A DNA stretch of 64,000 nt from Chaunax sp. Z400 (Eukaryota; Chordata; Actinopteri; Lophiiformes; Chaunacidae). Shown here in pieces: positions 1-8,861 of this stretch. Where the stretch lies: assembly GCA_037577475.1 (NCBI GenBank), contig CM075192.1, positions 1,542,197-1,606,196 of the forward strand. The letters are read 5' to 3'. The notes beneath the pieces are model-generated. The model did no database searches, had not been told where the DNA came from, and was given only the letters and a program-made list of their open reading frames with translations. How positions within the stretch are numbered: the first letter of the stretch is position 1; every line of letters begins with the position of its first letter. The position numbers were made by a program, and so were the translations under genes.

Positions 1-1372
1 CAGACATTCAAAATACGCCCCTACTGGACATGTCATATCTCGGGAAAGGAAGGTCGCACAGACTCGGGACAAAGACTGGCGTTCTCAGAGACCACATAAA
101 CCCCTAGACGGACGTTGGTCCCGAGTCTCTACGACCTTCCGTTTCCGAGATACAGACATTCAAAATACGCCCCTACTGGACATGTCATATCTCGGGAAAG
201 GAAGGTCGCACAGACTCGGGACAAAGACTGGTGTTCTCAGAAACCACATAAACCCCTAGACGGACGTTGGTCCCGAGTCTCTACGACCTTCCGTTTCCGA
301 GATACACACATTCACTATAGGCGAACCAAACCCCATTCACTTCAATGGGAAAATAAACTTGAGTATAACTCGGGAACGGAAGGTCGTAGAGACTCGGGAC
401 CATGATCCGTCCGACATAATTCGTTGTCTCTGAACACGCCAGACTTCTCCACGAGTCTCTACGACCTTCCGTTCCCGAGATACAGACATTCAAAATACGC
501 CCCTACTGGACATGTCATATCTCGGGAAAGGAAGGTCGCACAGACTCGGGACAAAGACTGGTGTTCTCAGAGACCACATAAACCCCTAGACGGACGTTGG
601 TCCCGAGTCTCTACGACCTTCCGTTTCCGAGATACACACATTCACTATAGGCGAACCAAACCCCATTCACTTCAATGGGAAAATAAACTTGAGTATAACT
701 CGGGAACGGAAGGTCGTAGAGACTCGGGACCCTGATCCGTCCGACATAATTCGTGGTCTCTGAACACGCCAGACTTCTCCACGAGTCTCTACGACCTTCC
801 GTTCCCGAGATACAGACATTCAAAGTACGCCCCTACTGGACATGTCATATCTCGGGAAAGGAAGGTCGCACAGACTCGGGACAAAGACTGGTGTTCTCAG
901 AGACCACATAAACCCCTAGACGAACGTTGGTCCCGAGTCTCTACGACCTTCCGTTTCCGAGATACACACATTCACTATAGGCGAACCAAACCCCATTCAC
1001 TTCAATGGGAAAATAAACTTGAGTATAACTCGGGAACGGAAGGTCGTAGAGACTCGGGACCATGATCCGTTCGACATAATTCGTGGTCTCTGAACACGCC
1101 AGACTTCTCCCCGAGTCTCTACGACCTTCGTTCCCGAGATACAAAAATTCCAAAAATCACCAAAAATACATGTCATATCTCGGGAACCGTAAGTCGTAGA
1201 GACTCGGTTTACCTGCTGACGTTCTTGGAGACCCCATAAAACCGTTGAAAGAGCTTATCCCCGAGTCTCTACGACCTTCCGTTCAAAAGTTACCAACCCG
1301 GGTAGGGCCCCCATTGAGTTTTTATCCCCTTAACCCTAACCCTAACTCTAACCCCTAACCCACACTTGTCCG
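1..1372 (+). repeat. HOR cassette 0 (left-truncated): A-A'-B-A-B-A-B-C-D
   Basis: The window opens about 31 bp into an A unit. Units start at 122 (A'), 274 (B), 452, 604, 782, 934, 1112 (C) and 1262 (D). The telomeric tract is 1332-1361 with one CTCTAA. A' has a B-type left arm (CCGTTTCCGAG) on an A body. Marks are CTGGCGTTC in the first A, CAGAAACC in A', CGTTGTCTC in the first B and CAAAGTACG in the last A. The C arm lacks one C near 1128. Near-copy of cassette 5. Confidence 0.93.
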
Positions 1373-2625
1373 CGAGTCTCTACGACCTTCCGTTCCGAGA
1401 TACAGACATTCAAAATACGCCCCTACTGGACATGTCATATCTCGGGAAAGGAAGGTCGCACAGACTCGGGACAAAGACTGGTGTTCTCAGAGACCACATA
1501 AACCCCTAGACGGACGTTGGTCCCGAGTCTCTACGACCTTCGTTTCCGAGATACACACATTCAGGCGAACCAAACCCCCCATTCACTTCAATGGGAAAAT
1601 AAATTTGAGTATAACTCGGGAACGGAAGGTCGTAGAGACTCGGGACCATGATCCGTCCGACATAATTCGTGGTCTCTGAACACGCCAGACTTCTCCACGA
1701 GTCTCTACGACCTTCCGTTCCCGAGATACAGACATTCAAAATACGCCCCTACTGGACATGTCATATCTCGGGAAAGGAAGGTCGCACAGACTCGGGACAA
1801 AGACTGGTGTTCTCAGAGACCACATAAACCCCTAGACGGACGTTGGTCCCGAGTCTCTACGACCTTCCGTTTCCGAGATACACACATTCACTATAGGCGA
1901 ACCAAACCCCATTCACTTCAATGGGAAAATAAACTTGAGTATAACTCGGGAACGGAAGGTCGTAGAGACTCGGGACCATGATCCGTCCGACATAATTCGT
2001 GGTCTCTGAACACGCCAGACTTCTCCACGAGTCTCTACGACCTTCCGTTCCCGAGATACAGACATTCAAAATACGCCCCTACTGGACATGTCATATCTCG
2101 GGAAAGGAAGGTCGCACAGACTCGGGACAAAGACTGGTGTTCTCAGAGACCACATAAACCCCTAGACAGACGTTGGGCCCGAGTCTCTACGACCTTCCGT
2201 TTCCGAGATACACACATTCACTATAGGCGAACCAAACCCCATTCACTTCAATGGGAAAATAAACTTGAGTATAACTCGGGAACGGAAGGTCGTAGAGACT
2301 CGGGACCATGATCCGTTGGACATAATTCGTGGTCTCTGAACACGCCAGACTTCTCCCCGAGTCTCTACGACCTTCCGTTCCCGAGATACAAAAATTCCAA
2401 AAATCACCAAAAATACATGTCATATCTCGGGAACCGTAAATCGTAGAGACTCGGTTTACCTGCTGACGTTCTTGGAGACCCCATAAAACCGTTGAAAGAG
2501 CTTATCCCCGAGTCTCTACGACCTTCCGTTCAAAAGTTACCAACCCGGGTAGGGCCCCCATTGAGTTTTTATCCCCTTAACCCTAACCCTAACCCTAACC
2601 CTAACCCCTAACCCACACTTGTCCG
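1373..2625 (+). repeat. HOR cassette 1: (AB)3-C-D
   Basis: Units start at 1373, 1524, 1698, 1850, 2028, 2180, 2358 (C) and 2509 (D). Tract 2579-2614 is 36 bp of pure CCCTAA plus the CCCCTAA step. The first B is only 174 bp: it lacks CTATA after CACATTCA, has extra Cs in CCCCCC and lacks an arm C. It also carries AAATTTGAG. The third AB has GACAGACGTTGGGCCC and CGTTGGAC. Matches cassettes 6 and 31. Confidence 0.93.
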
Positions 2626-3545
2626 CGAGTCTCTACGACCTTCCGTTCCCGAGATACAGACATTCAATATGCCCCTACTGGACATGTCATATCTCGGGAA
2701 AGGAAGGTCGCACAGACTCGGGACAAAGACTGGTGTTCTCAGAGACCACATAAACCCCTAGACGGACGTTGGTCCCGAGTCTCTACGACCTTCCGTTTCC
2801 GAGATACACACATTCACTATAGGCGAACCAAACCCCATTCACTTCAATGGGAAAATAAACTTGAGTATAACTCGGGAACGGAAGGTCGTAGAGACTCGGG
2901 ACCCTGATCCGTCCGACATAATTCGTGGTCTCTGAACACGCCAGACTTCTCCACGAGTCTCTACGACCTTCCGTTCCCGAGATACAGACATTCAAAATAC
3001 GCCCCTACTGGACATGTCATATCTCGGGAAAGGAAGGTCGCACAGACTCGGGACAAAGACTGGTGTTCTCAGAGACCACATAAACCCCTAGACGGACGTT
3101 GGTCCCGAGTCTCTACGACCTTCCGTTTCCGAGATACACACATTCACTATAGGCGAACCAAACCCCATTCACTTCAATGGGAAAATAAACTTGAGTATAA
3201 CTCGGGAACGGAAGGTCGTAGAGACTCGGGACCATGATCCGTTGGACATAATTCGTGGTCTCTGAACACGCCAGACTTCTCCCCGAGTCTCTACGACCTT
3301 CCGTTCCCGAGATACAAAAATTCCAAAAATCACCAAAAATACATGTCATATCTCGGGAACCGTAAGTCGTAGAGACTCGGTTTACCTGCTGACGTTCTTG
3401 GAGACCCCATAAAACCGTTGAAAGAGCTTATCCCCGAGTCTCTACGACCTTCCGTTCAAAAGTTACCAACCCGGGTAGGGCCCCCATTGAGTTTTTATCC
3501 CCTTAACCCTAACCCTAACTCTAACCCCTAACCCACACTTGTCCG
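2626..3545 (+). repeat. HOR cassette 2: (AB)2-C-D
   Basis: Units start at 2626, 2776, 2954, 3106, 3284 (C) and 3435 (D). Tract 3505-3534 with CTCTAA. The first A reads CATTCAATATGCC, two bases short. The first B has GACCCTGATCC and the second CGTTGGAC. Matches cassettes 7 and 32. Confidence 0.93.
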
Positions 3546-3697
3546 CGAGTCTCTACGACCTTCCGTTCCCGAGATACAGACATTCAAAATACGCCCTTAC
3601 TGGACATGTCATATCTCGGGAAAGGAAGGTCGCACAGACTCGGGACAAAGACTGGTGTTCTCAGAGACCACATAAACCCCTAGACGGACGTTGGTCC
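3546..3697 (+). repeat. Monomer A, representative copy (152 bp)
   Basis: The unit opens with a 32-bp arm (3546-3577) starting CGAGTCTCTACGACCTTCCG and ending CGAGATAC. A loop of about 33 bp contains the 8-bp palindrome GACATGTC. An inverted copy of the arm follows at about 3611-3644, with about three mismatches, one of them the change of GTCGTAGAG to GTCGCACAG. The remaining 53 bp form a tail containing GTTCTCAGAGACCAC and ending GACGTTGGTCC. The same layout recurs about 138 times. A is normally followed by B. Confidence 0.95.
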
Positions 3698-4352
3698 CGA
3701 GTCTCTACGACCTTCCGTTTCCGAGATACACACATTCACTATAGGCGAACCAAACCCCATTCACTTCAATGGGAAAATAAACTTGAGTATAACTCGGGAA
3801 CGGAAGGTCGTAGAGACTCGGGACCATGATCCGTCCGACATAATTCGTGGTCTCTGAACACGCCAGACTTCTCCACGAGTCTCTACGACCTTCCGTTCCC
3901 GAGATACAGACATTCAAAATACGCCCCTACTGGACATGTCATATCTCGGGAAAGGAAGGTCGCACAGACTCGGGACAAAGACTGGTGTTCTCAGAGACCA
4001 CATAAACCCCTAGACGGACGTTGGTCCCGAGTCTCTACGACCTTCCGTTTCCGAGATACACACATTCACTATAGGCGAACCAAACCCCATTCACTTCAAT
4101 GGGAAAATAAACTTGAGTATAACTCGGGAACGGAAGGTCGTAGAGACTCGGGACCATGATCCGTCCGACATAATTCGTGGTCTCTGAACACGCCAGACTT
4201 CTCCACGAGTCTCTACGACCTTCCGTTCCCGAGATACAGACATTCAAAATACGCCCCTACTGGACATGTCATATCTCGGGAAAGGAAGGTCGCACAGACT
4301 CGGGACAAAGACTGGTGTTCTCAGAGACCACATAAACCCCTAGACGGACGTT

Positions 4353-4485
4353 GGTCCCGAGTCTCTACGACCTTCCGTTTCCGAGATACACACATTCACT
4401 ATAGGCGAACCAAACCCCATTCACTTCAATGGGAAAATAAACTTGAGTATAACTCGGGAACGGAAGGTCGTAGAGACTCGGGACC
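4353..4485. other. Long inverted repeat (potential cruciform) of monomer B, representative
   Basis: The arms at 4353-4389 and 4447-4485 are complementary over 27 consecutive outer bases, then again at CGAG and at GTAT/ATAC, with a 57-bp loop. The loop holds a second, 6-bp stem (4416-4421 with 4428-4433). The same structure occurs in every B unit. Similar but less perfect dyads occur in A and C. Whether it extrudes in vivo is unknown. Confidence 0.85.
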
Positions 4486-4535
4486 ATGATCCGTTGGACA
4501 TAATTCGTGGTCTCTGAACACGCCAGACTTCTCCC
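4358..4535 (+). repeat. Monomer B, representative copy (178 bp)
   Basis: B has the most perfect palindrome of the family. With flanking bases the left arm (4353-4389) pairs with the right arm (4447-4485), and the outer 27 bp are exactly complementary. The left arm reads CCGTTTCCGAG where A and C read CCGTTCCCGAG, a diagnostic T. The 57-bp loop contains its own small dyad, CCCATT-CACTTC-AATGGG (4416-4433). The tail (4486-4535) carries GTGGTCTCTGAACACGCCAG, which is close to the reverse complement of part of A's tail. About 134 copies are present. B is followed by A or by a C-type unit. Confidence 0.95.
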
Positions 4536-4686
4536 CGAGTCTCTACGACCTTCCGTTCCCGAGATACAAAAATTCCAAAAATCACCAAAAATACATGTCA
4601 TATCTCGGGAACCGTAAGTCGTAGAGACTCGGTTTACCTGCTGACGTTCTTGGAGACCCCATAAAACCGTTGAAAGAGCTTATCCC
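4536..4686 (+). repeat. Monomer C, representative copy (151 bp)
   Basis: C has the same arm (4536-4567), an A-rich loop (AAAAATTCCAAAAATCACC) ending in ACATGTC, and an inverted arm at about 4600-4632 with several mismatches around ACCGTAAGTC. The tail contains GTTCTTGGAGACCCCATAAA. Its length and the tail match (TTCT..GAGACC.CATAAA) show that it is a diverged relative of A. Subtypes exist. The C before D usually reads TGCTGACGTTC. The internal C' reads CGCTGGCATTC with ACCATTG. A rarer C'' reads GCCGGCATTC with ACATTCC and CACGAAA. Confidence 0.93.
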
Positions 4687-4797
4687 CGAGTCTCTACGAC
4701 CTTCCGTTCAAAAGTTACCAACCCGGGTAGGGCCCCCATTGAGTTTTTATCCCCTTAACCCTAACCCTAACTCTAACCCCTAACCCACACTTGTCCG
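4687..4797 (+). repeat. Monomer D with embedded telomeric tract, representative copy (111 bp)
   Basis: D keeps only about 23 bp of the shared arm (4687-4709) and has no inverted partner, so it is the one non-palindromic unit. A 47-bp segment follows with CCCGGG and GGGCCC, and then a 30-bp CCCTAA-type tract (4757-4786, here with one CTCTAA variant and a CCCCTAA step). The unit ends CACACTTGTCCG. All 51 copies lie in the same orientation, and each closes a cassette. Confidence 0.95.
4757..4786 (-). repeat. Interstitial telomeric tract (TTAGGG on the minus strand), representative
   Basis: On the minus strand this reads GGGTTAGGGGTTAGAG followed by TTAGGGTTAGGG. Every D unit has such a tract of 29-36 bp, at the positions given in the cassette entries. 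The G-runs separated by TTA could form a quadruplex. Two adjacent TTAGGG units are the kind of site that TRF-type Myb-domain proteins recognise in vertebrates; binding here is inference. Confidence 0.9.
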
Positions 4798-6199
4798 CGA
4801 GTCTCTACGACCTTCCGTTCCCGAGATACAGACATTCAAAATACGCCCTTACTGGACATGTCATATCTCGGGAAAGGAAGGTCGCACAGACTCGGGACAA
4901 AGACTGGTGTTCTCAGAGACCACATAAACCCCTAGACGGACGTTGGTCCCGAGTCTCTACGACCTTCCGTTTCCGAGATACACACATTCACTATAGGCGA
5001 ACCAAACCCCATTCACTTCAATGGGAAAATAAACTTGAGTATAACTCGGGAACGGAAGGTCGTAGAGACTCGGGACCATGATCCGTCCGACATAATTCGT
5101 GGTCTCTGAACACGCCAGACTTCTCCACGAGTCTCTACGACCTTCCGTTCCCGAGATACAGACATTCAAAATACGCCCCTACTGGACATGTCATATCTCG
5201 GGAAAGGAAGGTCGCACAGACTCGGGACAAAGACTGGTGTTCTCAGAGACCACATAAACCCCTAGACGGACGTTGGTCCCGAGTCTCTACGACCTTCCGT
5301 TTCCGAGATACACACATTCACTATAGGCGAACCAAACCCCATTCACTTCAATGGGAAAATAAACTTGAGTATAACTCGGGAACGGAAGGTCGTAGAGACT
5401 CGGGACCATGATCCGTCCGACATAATTCGTGGTCTCTGAACACGCCAGACTTCTCCACGAGTCTCTACGACCTTCCGTTCCCGAGATACAGACATTCAAA
5501 ATACGCCCCTACTGGACATGTCATATCTCGGGAAAGGAAGGTCGCACAGACTCGGGACAAAGACTGGTGTTCTCAGAGACCACATAAACCCCTAGACGGA
5601 CGTTGGTCCCGAGTCTCTACGACCTTCCGTTTCCGAGATACACACATTCACTATAGGCGAACCAAACCCCATTCACTTCAATGGGAAAATAAACTTGAGT
5701 ATAACTCGGGAACGGAAGGTCGTAGAGACTCGGGACCATGATCCGTCCGACATAATTCGTGGTCTCTGAACACGCCAGACTTCTCCACGAGTCTCTACGA
5801 CCTTCCGTTCCCGAGATACAAAAATCCAAAAATCACCAAAAATACATGTCATATCTCGGGAACCGTAAGTCGTAGAGACTCGGTTTACCCGCTGGCATTC
5901 TTGGAGACCCCATAAAACCATTGAAAGAGCGTATCCCCGAGTCTCTACGACCTTCCGTTCCCGAGATACAAAAATTCCAAAAATCACCAAAAATACATGT
6001 CATATCTCGGGAACCGTAAGTCGTAGAGACTCGGTTTACCTGCTGACGTTCTTGGAGACCCCATAAAACCGTTGAAAGAGCTTATCCCCGAGTCTCTACG
6101 ACCTTCCGTTCAAAAGTTACCAACCCGGGTAGGGCCCCCATTGAGTTTTTATCCCCTTAACCCTAACCCTAACTCTAACCCCTAACCCACACTTGTCCG
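4798..6199 (+). repeat. HOR cassette 4: (AB)3-C'-C-D
   Basis: Units start at 4798, 4950, 5128, 5280, 5458, 5610, 5788 (C'), 5938 (C) and 6089 (D). Tract 6159-6188 with CTCTAA. C' lacks one base in its loop (AAAAATCC) and reads GAAAGAGCGTATCC. Both marks, apart from one substitution, recur in cassette 25. The first A has GCCCTTAC. Confidence 0.94.
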
Positions 6200-7603
6200 C
6201 GAGTCTCTACGACCTTCCGTTCCCGAGATACAGACATTCAAAATACGCCCCTACTGGACATGTCATATCTCGGGAAAGGAAGGTCGCACAGACTCGGGAC
6301 AAAGACTGGCGTTCTCAGAGACCACATAAACCCCTAGACGGACGTTGGTCCCGAGTCTCTACGACCTTCCGTTTCCGAGATACAGACATTCAAAATACGC
6401 CCCTACTGGACATGTCATATCTCGGGAAAGGAAGGTCGCACAGACTCGGGACAAAGACTGGTGTTCTCAGAAACCACATAAACCCCTAGACGGACGTTGG
6501 TCCCGAGTCTCTACGACCTTCCGTTTCCGAGATACACACATTCACTATAGGCGAACCAAACCCCATTCACTTCAATGGGAAAATAAACTTGAGTATAACT
6601 CGGGAACGGAAGGTCGTAGAGACTCGGGACCATGATCCGTCCGACATAATTCGTTGTCTCTGAACACGCCAGACTTCTCCACGAGTCTCTACGACCTTCC
6701 GTTCCCGAGATACAGACATTCAAAATACGCCCCTACTGGACATGTCATATCTCGGGAAAGGAAGGTCGCACAGACTCGGGACAAAGACTGGTGTTCTCAG
6801 AGACCACATAAACCCCTAGACGGACGTTGGTCCCGAGTCTCTACGACCTTCCGTTTCCGAGATACACACATTCACTATAGGCGAACCAAACCCCATTCAC
6901 TTCAATGGGAAAATAAACTTGAGTATAACTCGGGAACGGAAGGTCGTAGAGACTCGGGACCCTGATCCGTCCGACATAATTCGTGGTCTCTGAACACGCC
7001 AGACTTCTCCACGAGTCTCTACGACCTTCCGTTCCCGAGATACAGACATTCAAAGTACGCCCCTACTGGACATGTCATATCTCGGGAAAGGAAGGTCGCA
7101 CAGACTCGGGACAAAGACTGGTGTTCTCAGAGACCACATAAACCCCTAGACGGACGTTGGTCCCGAGTCTCTACGACCTTCCGTTTCCGAGATACACACA
7201 TTCACTATAGGCGAACCAAACCCCATTCACTTCAATGGGAAAATAAACTTGAGTATAACTCGGGAACGGAAGGTCGTAGAGACTCGGGACCATGATCCGT
7301 TCGACATAATTCGTGGTCTCTGAACACGCCAGACTTCTCCCCGAGTCTCTACGACCTTCCGTTCCCGAGATACAAAAATTCCAAAAATCACCAAAAATAC
7401 ATGTCATATCTCGGGAACCGTAAGTCGTAGAGACTCGGTTTACCTGCTGACGTTCTTGGAGACCCCATAAAACCGTTGAAAGAGCTTATCCCCGAGTCTC
7501 TACGACCTTCCGTTCAAAAGTTACCAACCCGGGTAGGGCCCCCATTGAGTTTTTATCCCCTTAACCCTAACCCTAACTCTAACCCCTAACCCACACTTGT
7601 CCG
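6200..7603 (+). repeat. HOR cassette 5: A-A'-B-(AB)2-C-D
   Basis: Units start at 6200, 6352 (A'), 6504, 6682, 6834, 7012, 7164, 7342 (C) and 7493 (D). Tract 7563-7592 with CTCTAA. A' is the hybrid unit with the B-type left arm. Marks CTGGCGTTC, CAGAAACC, CGTTGTCTC, GACCCTGATCC, CAAAGTACG and CGTTCGAC follow the same order as in cassette 0. Confidence 0.94.
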
Positions 7604-8861
7604 CGAGTCTCTACGACCTTCCGTTCCCGAGATACAGACATTCAAAATACGCCCCTACTGGACATGTCATATCTCGGGAAAGGAAGGTCGCACAGACTCG
7701 GGACAAAGACTGGTGTTCTCAGAGACCACATAAACCCCTAGACGGACGTTGGTCCCGAGTCTCTACGACCTTCCGTTTCCGAGATACACACATTCACTAT
7801 AGGCGAACCAAACCCCATTCACTTCAATGGGAAAATAAATTTGAGTATAACTCGGGAACGGAAGGTCGTAGAGACTCGGGACCATGATCCGTCCGACATA
7901 ATTCGTGGTCTCTGAACACGCCAGACTTCTCCACGAGTCTCTACGACCTTCCGTTCCCGAGATACAGACATTCAAAATACGCCCCTACTGGACATGTCAT
8001 ATCTCGGGAAAGGAAGGTCGCACAGACTCGGGACAAAGACTGGTGTTCTCAGAGACCACATAAACCCCTAGACGGACGTTGGTCCCGAGTCTCTACGACC
8101 TTCCGTTTCCGAGATACACACATTCACTATAGGCGAACCAAACCCCATTCACTTCAATGGGAAAATAAACTTGAGTATAACTCGGGAACGGAAGGTCGTA
8201 GAGACTCGGGACCATGATCCGTCCGACATAATTCGTGGTCTCTGAACACGCCAGACTTCTCCACGAGTCTCTACGACCTTCCGTTCCCGAGATACAGACA
8301 TTCAAAATACGCCCCTACTGGACATGTCATATCTCGGGAAAGGAAGGTCGCACAGACTCGGGACAAAGACTGGTGTTCTCAGAGACCACATAAACCCCTA
8401 GACAGACGTTGGGCCCGAGTCTCTACGACCTTCCGTTTCCGAGATACACACATTCACTATAGGCGAACCAAACCCCATTCACTTCAATGGGAAAATAAAC
8501 TTGAGTATAACTCGGGAACGGAAGGTCGTAGAGACTCGGGACCATGATCCGTTGGACATAATTCGTGGTCTCTGAACACGCCAGACTTCTCCCCGAGTCT
8601 CTACGACCTTCCGTTCCCGAGATACAAAAATTCCAAAAATCACCAAAAATACATGTCATATCTCGGGAACCGTAAATCGTAGAGACTCGGTTTACCTGCT
8701 GACGTTCTTGGAGACCCCATAAAACCGTTGAAAGAGCTTATCCCCGAGTCTCTACGACCTTCCGTTCAAAAGTTACCAACCCGGGTAGGGCCCCCATTGA
8801 GTTTTTATCCCCTTAACCCTAACCCTAACCCTAACCCTAACCCCTAACCCACACTTGTCCG
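7604..8861 (+). repeat. HOR cassette 6: (AB)3-C-D
   Basis: Units start at 7604, 7756, 7934, 8086, 8264, 8416, 8594 (C) and 8745 (D). Tract 8815-8850 is the 36-bp pure form. The first B has AAATTTGAG. The third AB has GACAGACGTTGGGCCC and CGTTGGAC, and C has GTAAATCGTAG. Counterpart of cassettes 1 and 31. Confidence 0.94.

Larger units (their letters stand above)
3546..4797 (+). repeat. HOR cassette 3: (AB)3-C-D
   Basis: Units start at 3546, 3698, 3876, 4028, 4206, 4358, 4536 (C) and 4687 (D). Tract 4757-4786 with CTCTAA. The first A carries TACGCCCTTACTGG. This is a clean cassette, and the representative monomers above come from it. The GCCCTTAC mark is shared with cassettes 4, 8, 33 and 34. 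Confidence 0.95.

Noticed and set aside
1332..1361. A true chromosome end inside the window
   Set aside because: Telomeric tracts are only 29-36 bp and each is followed by more array, so they are interstitial.
3733..3743. TTCACTATAGG in the B loop, resembling the core of a phage T7 promoter
   Set aside because: Only about ten bases match, and the upstream TAATACGACT part is mostly absent. It recurs only because the monomer recurs. No phage context.
3705..3917. Family of about 70-105-codon frames on both strands, recurring in each AB dimer
   Set aside because: Same positions and near-identical products in every copy, starting at repeat features and often on both strands at once. This is what an uninterrupted tandem repeat without stop codons in some frames produces. 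No sign of codon-position constraint.
4358..4535. Monomer B as an intact MITE or fold-back transposon
   Set aside because: The inverted arms look like terminal repeats, but no target-site duplication is visible. Units abut without flanking host sequence, and no transposase is present. An origin from such an element remains possible.
4536..4686. Plant-type telomere or plant satellite
   Set aside because: The hexamer is CCCTAA, not CCCTAAA, in all tracts.
3546..4797. Centromeric satellite with CENP-B boxes
   Set aside because: I found no match to the CENP-B box pattern (TTCG....A..CGGG) in A, B, C or D. A centromeric role cannot be excluded but nothing in the sequence supports it.
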